Notes under the pieces: generated by a model
The model's database searches: none
What the model was told of the DNA's origin: nothing
The model's input: only the letters and a program-made list of their open reading frames with translations
Part shown: one piece after another, positions 34,490-41,122 of the stretch
Layout of the letters: each line of letters begins with the position of its first letter
Numbering within the stretch: the first letter of the stretch is position 1
Source of the DNA: Marinimicrobium alkaliphilum
GTDB taxonomy: Bacteria > Pseudomonadota > Gammaproteobacteria > Pseudomonadales > Cellvibrionaceae
NCBI RefSeq assembly: GCF_003259155.1
Contig: NZ_QGMQ01000001.1
Span: forward strand, 186,001 to 250,000
DNA: 64,000 bases
Direction: 5' to 3'
Position numbers and translations under genes: made by a program

Positions 34490-35092
34490 TTGGAGAAGGC
34501 ATTGGCTAAAAATTTTGCATGCGACCGTGAATCGAGGTGGAGTCAAGCCGTGAATCGGTTCAACTCAGGAGATTTTTCAGGGGCACTTTTTATTTTCAAG
34601 CGGCTAGCCAAGGAGGGCTGTTCCACCGCGCTCGTCGAAGTAGGAAACATTTATGAATTAGGTGGCGGGGGCATAGAAAAGGACGTCGATAAGGCTATCC
34701 AGTGGTATAATTATTCGATCGAGTCGCTAGATGACCCTAAGGCGCACCTTTGCTTGGCACGCGCCTACTTGCAGCGCGGCAAGACTGATGATGATTATCG
34801 TAGGGCTTATGAGCATTTGTCTTTACTTGAAGACTCCGAGGAAATGGGAGCTTTCTATGGTTTAGGTTTGATGTATGCTCATGGTATTTGGGTCCCTAAA
34901 GATGTTTCAACTGCAATGAAATACTACCGAAAGGCTTATGGGTTAGGCCACCTTATGGCGTTTAGAAACTTTGCGTTTTTAACGATGAAATTCAACCCTA
35001 TTAAGGGTGGAATTCTTTGGTTAAAGTCGTGCCTAAAAATAACCCGGGTTGCGTCTAAAAACCCTTATGATCCCAGGTTGGGTATGCACTGA
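34490..35092 (+). CDS. Sel1-repeat protein
   Basis: This 200-residue protein contains Sel1-like tetratricopeptide repeats: ALVEVGNIYELGGGGIEKDV followed by DKAIQWYNYSIE, then AHLCLARAYLQRG, and GLGLMYAHGIWVPKDVSTAM with KYYRKAYGLGH. Sel1 repeats mediate protein interactions and are common as immunity or accessory proteins near secreted toxins. The apparent start is TTG, and an in-frame signal peptide lies upstream but is interrupted. The codons are AT-richer than in flanking genes, consistent with foreign origin. With the Rhs remnant downstream, an immunity or adaptor function is a guess. Confidence 0.65.
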   Translation: MEKALAKNFACDRESRWSQAVNRFNSGDFSGALFIFKRLAKEGCSTALVEVGNIYELGGGGIEKDVDKAIQWYNYSIESLDDPKAHLCLARAYLQRGKTDDDYRRAYEHLSLLEDSEEMGAFYGLGLMYAHGIWVPKDVSTAMKYYRKAYGLGHLMAFRNFAFLTMKFNPIKGGILWLKSCLKITRVASKNPYDPRLGMH

Positions 35093-35169
35093 CTGTTGAT
35101 TTTTCTGTGGGTGTTCTCAGTTCTTTTTATTCATCGGAACTTAGTTAAAAATTTTCTCTGTGATAAAGG

Positions 35170-35526
35170 ATGATTGTTTTGGGAATTAGTAACTGGATGA
35201 AGAGGCGAGCTATTAAGGCCTATATATCAAAGTTGCCAGCGCTTTTGACTAAAGATTACGGGCCTTCATGTGTCCGCTCTTCCAGTCAGGTTGTCAAGAC
35301 TGTGCGGCGCTATAAACTTAACTCTAAATATGTTGCTTATGCATGCGTACTTTTTTCAAGCAAAGAGTCGTATAACGACTGTTTTAGTGACCAGTCTCGA
35401 TTAGACTACGATAGAGCAAGGCAGGAAATGTTTGATAAGTATAGCTTGGATAGTGAAAACCTGAAAAGCTTTGTTGGAAGTCGTGATGGCTTCGAAATTA
35501 ATGACGGTTCCCACGATAGCTATTAA
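35170..35526 (+). CDS. Hypothetical protein in decayed Rhs locus
   Basis: This AT-rich gene encodes 118 residues, basic and Ser/Tyr-rich at the centre, with no signal peptide or clear membrane segment. AAAGG lies close to the ATG; a TTG nine bases downstream has better spacing. I do not recognise a family. Its place between a Sel1 protein and an Rhs remnant is where immunity genes of displaced Rhs tips are usually found, so an orphan immunity protein is possible but unproven. Confidence 0.5.
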   Translation: MIVLGISNWMKRRAIKAYISKLPALLTKDYGPSCVRSSSQVVKTVRRYKLNSKYVAYACVLFSSKESYNDCFSDQSRLDYDRARQEMFDKYSLDSENLKSFVGSRDGFEINDGSHDSY

Positions 35527-35611
35527 TAAATAGAGCCGGATATTCCAGATCTTCGATACCGCCCGCAGTCGTGCGAACTTGAACGACTGCGACCCTGTAA
35601 GTAAAATTGCG

Positions 35612-36598
35612 TAAATGCCTGATCCAAGATCAACGGCTCGACTGGGGTGACGCGGGTAACTCGGACCAGCGCCGTGAGCTCGGCTTTGGCTCGGGCTTCA
35701 ACTCGCGCGACCTGGAAGAAAATTTTAGCTACGACACCATGAGCCGCCTGACTGGCTAGTACGCCAGTGGCACTTTTACTGCCTACGAGAGTTATGCCTA
35801 TGACACTCGGGATAACCTCACCAACAAGGCCGGTGTCACCCACCGTTACGGCGCCCAGTGCAGCGCCAGCCAAAACGCCGGCCCCCACGCGCTTTGCCGT
35901 GCCGGTAGCACCAACTACAGCTACGACAACAACGGCAATGTTGAGAAAATCCACTACCTGGACAATACTGTCCACTGGCGCCGACAGATCGGCGGCGTGG
36001 CCATTATCAAGGAAGAGCGCACCACTGGCGGTGGTTTGATCAACAGTGAAACCCACTATGTCATTCGCGACCACTTGGGCAGTACCTCGTTATTGACTGA
36101 CCATACCGGTGCGGCGACCCAGGAGTTCTACTATGACCCCTGGGGCCAGCCGAGAAAGCCGGTCTTTGGCAGCGGCTCTTACTGGCCACAACTGGATCAA
36201 CCCTTTCGGGTAGTGCTCAAGCCGGATACCACGCGGGGCTACACGGATCATGAGCATTTGGATGAAGTAGGCCTGACTCATATGACAAAATTGTCTGGAA
36301 CAATTTTGAACGTCGCGTAGCGGAAGCCCGCAGTGCGAGCCTCACGGATGAGGCGAGTAGCGGCCGGGTATACGACCCCAAACTCGCCCGCTTCGTCCAG
36401 ACCGACCCGATCGTACAGGACCCGCGCACCACCCGGAGCCTGAACCGGTACAGTTATGTGTGGAATAATCCGCTCAATGCGACGGATCCGAGTGGGTATA
36501 TTTTCAGCAGCATTCACCGGACGCGTGAGTGTGAAACGGAAAAAGAAATGGCCAGGCTATATCAATTAGTTTAGGCGCTATTATTCCTGCAAACTGAG
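35612..36598 (+). pseudogene. Rhs/YD-repeat protein remnant with truncated C-terminal tip
   Basis: The frame reads a YD-repeat sequence (NFSYDTMSRLTG, SYAYDTRDNLTNKAG, NYSYDNNGNVEKI) and then the conserved end of an Rhs core (YVIRDHLGSTSLLTDHTGA, EFYYDPWGQPRKP). An in-frame TAG at 35757-35759 interrupts the YD region. Near 36280 the frame breaks, with an inserted segment of about 80 bases that contains an inverted repeat (CAAAATTGT/ACAATTTTG). The core then resumes as VYDPKLARFVQTDPI and NRYSYVWNNPLNATDPSGY. Only about 30 residues follow the core boundary, so the toxin domain is missing or truncated. The first thousand or more residues of a normal Rhs protein are absent. Confidence 0.85.
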
Positions 36599-36612
36599 GA
36601 CCCGTTTAGTAT

Positions 36613-36900
36613 ATGAGTGCATTAGTGTTTTTTTTGCTGCTGGTACTTTTCTTCGTTAACGGCCTATTGATTTCTCGGTGTATTCGGAACGGATTTGATG
36701 TGAGGCAAGCCGCCAAGTATGGCTTTAAAGTTGGCGCTTTTTGGAGTTTGGCTGGGAGCATGGCGGCCTTAGCTAGAATGTGGGAGGCTGGGGATTTCTA
36801 TCTGGATCTGATCGGGTTGTCTGCAGTAGCGATTCTTCCGTTCATTACGGCTGGTCAATTTTACAGCAGTGTGAAAAATTATAGGGACAATCAAGAGTAA
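36613..36900 (+). CDS. Small membrane protein, candidate Rhs-tip immunity protein
   Basis: This 95-residue hydrophobic protein has about three predicted membrane segments: residues 3-20, 35-52 and 64-82. It begins 15 bases after the end of the Rhs remnant, the position of the cognate immunity gene in Rhs loci. A membrane location would suit protection from a membrane-targeting or periplasmic toxin. I recognise no family. It is intact although the toxin tip is not, as expected for an orphan immunity gene. Confidence 0.5.
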   Translation: MSALVFFLLLVLFFVNGLLISRCIRNGFDVRQAAKYGFKVGAFWSLAGSMAALARMWEAGDFYLDLIGLSAVAILPFITAGQFYSSVKNYRDNQE

Positions 36901-36951
36901 CTTCTGGCTGTTTCTCCAAGCTCAATGCCCTGCCTTAACCGGACGCAGTGG

Positions 36952-37183
36952 TCACGGGCAACCGGCCATTACAGTCTCACCCCTGTGCCACAAGCGCCAC
37001 TCGCCAGGACGATAGATATCCGAGGTCTCATCGCTGGTGAGTGGCTCGGTGGCTATCACGCTGACAATATCGTTGGGTGTGGTTTCGGATTTGAAGTCCA
37101 CCACCACATCAGCGTCTTTGAGCCGGGCTGGACCGAAGGGTGGGTAATCCCCCGTTTTTAACAGGGGTAATAAGTAGAGTCAG
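36952..37183 (-). pseudogene. C-terminal remnant of a class II glutamine amidotransferase (YafJ-like)
   Basis: Translated on the minus strand, 37160-36955 gives about 68 residues. They include FGPARLKDADVVVDF, then TTPNDIVSVIATEPLTSDE and YRPGEWRLWHRGE. These match the end of YafJ-type class II glutamine amidotransferases. A stop lies in frame near 37184 and no N-terminal Cys nucleophile domain is found upstream. The fragment is therefore a dead remnant at the edge of the decayed Rhs region, suggesting that a deletion joined the locus to the flanking chromosome. The rest of 36901-37346 shows no gene. Confidence 0.55.
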
Positions 37184-37346
37184 GCCACCTTTGCCTGCCA
37201 GACTATTTGAATCACTTCTTCATCCGCTCCTTGGCTTGTTGATGAGAAGTTGTTCTACCCTTCAGGACTGCCCTTTTCCCTTGGAAATACCTTTCAGCAG
37301 CGCCAATCTGCGCTGCTGAAAGGTAGCCCCTCGCTGTAGACCTTGC

Positions 37347-38690
37347 TCAATCATCCTGAAGCGGATCAAGCATTCGTCCGGCAAACAGGATGAGGCCTGT
37401 CGGGCGGTCGTGGATGAAGTAGTAGAACGGTCGGTCGAAGCGTACTGTCGGTGGTTCGGGTCCCAAAGAAGTCACGCGTACCATGGCCACTGCGGTGGCA
37501 GCCGCTGCCTCGGTACCGGACTCGTCAATGTCGACGAAACTCTTATGGAAAATTTCGTCAATATAAATGGCGCGGTCGGGAATGCAGGGGTCGGCCCCCG
37601 TGATGCCGCTGAAGTCGGCCGCACATTCGTCGAAGGCATCCACCATGCCCATGGACTCGAGAAGCTCCGACAGTTTCAGGTCTGAGCCGGACTCGAAACG
37701 GGGAAAATGCAGCGCAACGTCGCGCGAGTTAATGTTTTCGAGTACCCCATCAAAGTGCTCACGATCCAACTCGGCGGCCCACCGATTGAAGTTGTCAGCA
37801 TCGGCGGGCATCATCGCCACCAGCTCGATGTCGTCGCCGATGTAGGGCATGGACACAGCCACCGTGTGTTCTCCGGCGTAGTGGCCGAAGTGAGCGGTCT
37901 GGCGCATCATGGGGACATCTATTTGGCTGCCGTCCGGGCGCATGAAAGGCTGATTGCGGGTGGACTCCTCCTCAAAGGCATGCTTCCAGCTGCCCAGGAA
38001 GTAAATGGCGTTGACCAAGACAAAGCGGGTCTCAGCATTCAGGCTTTCCGGCGGCAGCAGGTCGACGATACGCTCTTCGGTTTTCCTTTCTACCCAGTCA
38101 TTGATTTCAAGACGCACGGCTTCGGCATCATTACGGAAATCCACCCGGCGTATGCCGGCACCATAGTGCCTGGCCAGCAGGTCTAGGTAATCCTGTCGAA
38201 ATTCGAACGCTTCGTGCCCCCAGGTTTGGTTGACCACATCGAGGCGAAAGGGGTCGCCATTATTGGCTGCTTCGTCTGAGGCCCGTTCTCCCAGTTCGCG
38301 GTCGAGACGGTTGAACCCCGGATGCAGCGCATCATTGTCGAGCGGGAAATTCAGCGTCCCGGCCATCTGCCGGCGCGTCTCTCCCTGGGCGCCCGCATAC
38401 ACCATGGCCAGCGCGGCCGAAATTGAATAGGGCGAAACGAAAAGGTTGCCATCCTCATGCTCGCCCAGTTGCTGTAGCAGACTGAATGTGAAGGTGCGCT
38501 GATCGGCAATCAGCGGGGTGAAGCGCTCGTCGTCGATCAGTGGGGCAGTATCGCGGGTCACCTGGCTCTCGACGGTGCCAATCCGTGATTTATCGGATTC
38601 AGTCAGCTCGGCGCTATCGTCGGTGTCGCATCCGAATAACAGCATCAGTATCGACATAAGGCCGCACAGGGCGACAAGATTTTTCTTCAT
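37347..38690 (-). CDS. Serpin family protease inhibitor lipoprotein
   Basis: This 447-residue protein has a lipoprotein signal (LMLLFGC, Cys about residue 20) and a complete serpin fold. Landmarks are NLFVSPYSISAALAMVYAGA near residue 85, VNAIYFLGSWKHAFE, DIELVAMMPA, FPRFESGSDLKLSELLESMG and FHKSFVDIDESGTEAAAATA. The hinge GTEAAAATAV (from about residue 392) has the small residues needed for reactive-loop insertion, so it should be inhibitory. The following loop AMVRVTSLGPEPPTVRFDRP holds the scissile bond, and C-terminal RPFYYFIHDRPTG is standard. The target protease is unknown. ATG 38690 is chosen because upstream codons lack homology. Confidence 0.93.
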   Translation of the reverse strand: MKKNLVALCGLMSILMLLFGCDTDDSAELTESDKSRIGTVESQVTRDTAPLIDDERFTPLIADQRTFTFSLLQQLGEHEDGNLFVSPYSISAALAMVYAGAQGETRRQMAGTLNFPLDNDALHPGFNRLDRELGERASDEAANNGDPFRLDVVNQTWGHEAFEFRQDYLDLLARHYGAGIRRVDFRNDAEAVRLEINDWVERKTEERIVDLLPPESLNAETRFVLVNAIYFLGSWKHAFEEESTRNQPFMRPDGSQIDVPMMRQTAHFGHYAGEHTVAVSMPYIGDDIELVAMMPADADNFNRWAAELDREHFDGVLENINSRDVALHFPRFESGSDLKLSELLESMGMVDAFDECAADFSGITGADPCIPDRAIYIDEIFHKSFVDIDESGTEAAAATAVAMVRVTSLGPEPPTVRFDRPFYYFIHDRPTGLILFAGRMLDPLQDD

Positions 38691-38992
38691 AACGTATGCA
38701 GCGCGGCATCCCGGCGCTAGGGGTCGGGTGCGTCCGCCCGTGGGGTGTTGATCAATACTTTCGGTGCCTTTGCGGGTATTCAGAAGCAAGGTGCCAGCCA
38801 TCGGTTTGCCCTCATGAGATGGGTTTTGGGAATCGGATGCATCCGCCCCTGTGGTTGGTCGAACGATAGTGCTTACCAGAGACAATGGGGTGAAAACTCG
38901 GCAGAGTGGGAAATCCCCTCTATAATAGTCATAACGACTAGAATGCAATAACCGAGTTCTATGGATTCCCAAACAGGAGTAGCTAACGCGCC
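38691..38992. other. Intergenic region with two short similar segments
   Basis: This 302-base gap between the serpin and esterase genes must hold both divergent promoters. Two imperfect copies of a motif with TGC-TCCGCCC-TG-GGT lie near 38728 and 38838 in the same direction. I see no credible coding sequence, tRNA or terminator. Confidence 0.4.
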
Positions 38993-39916
38993 ATGATAAA
39001 GCAACCGTTTCCAACACTTTCAGGTGTCCTTGCAGCGGCACTGATAACCTTCAGCGCATCCACCTTTGCCCAGGATGGAAAAATGTACCCAATGGACGCT
39101 CCGGAGGAGCCCAATGCAATCCCGCTGGAAACCGGCGGAGTTGAAGGGCAGGCCGAGCCGGAGAGCTGGTTCCGCCAGTGGGGCGATCCCATGGCGCGCA
39201 ATATTTCCCGCGCCACGCTGACCCCAGTGCTGGCGGACCCTGAAAAAGCCAATGGCGCGACGGTGATTGTCGCGCCCGGCGGCGGCTTCATGTGGCTGTC
39301 CATGGACAATGAGGGCTGGCAAGTCGCCGAGGCGCTGGCAGAGCAGGGCATCAATGCCTTTGTGCTCAAATACCGCTTGCAGCCGACCGCGCCGAGTCTG
39401 GAAGCTTTCGAAAACCAGATGAACCGACGCTTTGAAGAGGCCGGTGAATCCCCCGACGCTGATGAGGTTCCCGAACGTCCCCGCTGGGACCTGTCCAACC
39501 AGATTGCCGATGTCGAAGCCGCCTACGCAATGATTCTCAAGCGAGCCGACGAATGGGGCGTGGACACCTCCAGAATCGGGATGGTGGGCTTCTCCGCTGG
39601 CGCCGGCCTGACCATGGCGACCACGCTGGAATCAGAAAAAGTAGACCTGGCATTTATTGCGCCGATCTACGGCGGTATGGGCCCGGTCGATGTTCCGGAA
39701 GACGCTCCGCCCATGTTTTCCGTGATTGCGGCGGACGACTTTCTGTTCCATGGGGAGTTTGGCGTCATCCAATCCTGGTTCAACGCGGGCATCCCGGTAG
39801 AGTTCCACCTCTATCAGAACGGCGGCCACGGCTTTGGACTGGGCAACCCCGACCGCACCAGCAACAAATGGTTTGATGCGTTTATGCATTGGCTGGATGT
39901 GAACGGCTTCCTCTAA
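38993..39916 (+). CDS. Exported alpha/beta-hydrolase (acetylesterase-like)
   Basis: This 307-residue protein has a signal peptide (to about residue 26, STFAQ). The alpha/beta-hydrolase fold has an oxyanion-type motif VIVAPGGGFMWLS near residue 93, a nucleophile elbow GFSAG with Ser201, an acid residue in IAADDFLFHG near residue 245 and His in NGGHGFGLG. This pattern fits the BD-FAE/Aes-type esterases that deacetylate xylan or other glycans in the periplasm. Ribosome-binding AGGAG is present upstream. Its stop overlaps that of the convergent propeller gene by four bases. The exact substrate is unknown. Confidence 0.9.
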   Translation: MIKQPFPTLSGVLAAALITFSASTFAQDGKMYPMDAPEEPNAIPLETGGVEGQAEPESWFRQWGDPMARNISRATLTPVLADPEKANGATVIVAPGGGFMWLSMDNEGWQVAEALAEQGINAFVLKYRLQPTAPSLEAFENQMNRRFEEAGESPDADEVPERPRWDLSNQIADVEAAYAMILKRADEWGVDTSRIGMVGFSAGAGLTMATTLESEKVDLAFIAPIYGGMGPVDVPEDAPPMFSVIAADDFLFHGEFGVIQSWFNAGIPVEFHLYQNGGHGFGLGNPDRTSNKWFDAFMHWLDVNGFL

Positions 39917-40962
39917 CCTTCTCCGGTGACCACCACCCGCATGATGCCACCGCCGTAGAGCCCGAGATAGACCACCGTCTTGTCGTTCTCGGTGGTGGCC
40001 AGAATACTTCTGACTCCGCCATACAGGGTCGTGCTTGGGTGCTTGTGTTGGGTCCAGGTCTCGCCGCCGTCGGCGGATACCTCAAAAATCAGGCGCTGAG
40101 GCGTGTCCCAGTTTTTGGTCCAGCCACCGGTATAAAGCGTTTGCGGATCGTTCGGATCGATGGCCAGGCCAAAGTAAAAGCGGTAATCCACATCCCCAAT
40201 CAGCGTGCGCCAATCCTCGCCGTTGTTTTCGGTTTTGACGATGCCGCCTTCGCCGCTGATATAAACACCCGCCTCATTTTCCGGATCGAAAACAATCCCG
40301 TAGACAACACTGGGGTTGGGCATCAGGTCTCTGAAGCTCTCCGCTTCCTGCGTGTCCAGGGAGTAGCGTTCCAGAACCAACTGTTCGATCGCATTCTGTC
40401 CGCCATACCAGATGTCATTGGTGGCGGGGTTGTGATTGATCGCCCGCTTGGGCTGCGCAAAACCGTCCCATAAGCCGTCCAGCAGCGCCCAGGTACGGCC
40501 CTCATCCAGCGACACGGCCAAGGCTTCCACCCCGGTGGCATAAAGCGCATTGTTGTTGTCGTCGTAGTGGAGGCCGTAAAGGGTTTCGGGCTCTTCGGCG
40601 CCAAAGTTGTGCTCAATACTGTGCCAGCTGTCGCCGCCATCGGTGCTTTCAACCAGGCGGTCGCTGAATATACCTTCCGCGTCCGTTTCGCGTACCGACG
40701 CTATCCAGTGATCGGCACTCAAAATGGCGATGTCGTGCAGCTCCACCTCCGTGAGGCCCGTTGCCTGCCAATGGCCCGCTGGTCCCCGGGTGTAAAGCCC
40801 CTTATCGGTGGCGGCCAACAACCGGCCCTCGTGTTCATAAAGATGGTTGACGACATGGCCGCCCAGGCCGTCAAAGGCGATTGCATACTGGTAGTCGTAG
40901 ACGGGTAACCGGTCGCCGGAACAGCCGACCAGGAAAGCGATAAGCAGGGCGTATCTATACAT
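39913..40962 (-). CDS. Beta-propeller lipoprotein with sialidase-type (Asp-box) repeats
   Basis: This 349-residue lipoprotein has a short signal with lipobox AFLVGC. About six beta-propeller blades follow with Asp-box-like motifs: STDGGDSWHSIE, SLDEGRTWALL, KTENNGEDWRTLI and SADGGETWTQH. Such repeats occur in sialidase-like and photosynthesis-factor YCF48-like proteins. No sialidase catalytic Arg triad or Tyr/Glu pair is evident, so a binding or scaffold role is more likely. It is outer-membrane attached, and its partner is unknown. Confidence 0.82.
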   Translation of the reverse strand: MYRYALLIAFLVGCSGDRLPVYDYQYAIAFDGLGGHVVNHLYEHEGRLLAATDKGLYTRGPAGHWQATGLTEVELHDIAILSADHWIASVRETDAEGIFSDRLVESTDGGDSWHSIEHNFGAEEPETLYGLHYDDNNNALYATGVEALAVSLDEGRTWALLDGLWDGFAQPKRAINHNPATNDIWYGGQNAIEQLVLERYSLDTQEAESFRDLMPNPSVVYGIVFDPENEAGVYISGEGGIVKTENNGEDWRTLIGDVDYRFYFGLAIDPNDPQTLYTGGWTKNWDTPQRLIFEVSADGGETWTQHKHPSTTLYGGVRSILATTENDKTVVYLGLYGGGIMRVVVTGEG

Positions 40963-41122
40963 GGTGTAAACCCTCTGGTTATTTAGCCGATTGTACACAG
41001 CCGGTTCAGAGGGAGTAGTAAGAAATTGTAATAGCCCGCTAGGCAATCTCGTTGGTTAAGGTGCCGATTTCCTCCATGATGATACTGACGACGCCACCGG
41101 CCACAATGCCGGTGGCACACTT

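Noticed and set aside
36925-37161. A 78-codon plus-strand frame
   Set aside because: The opposite strand encodes a recognisable amidotransferase remnant, and the plus-strand peptide has no coding character.
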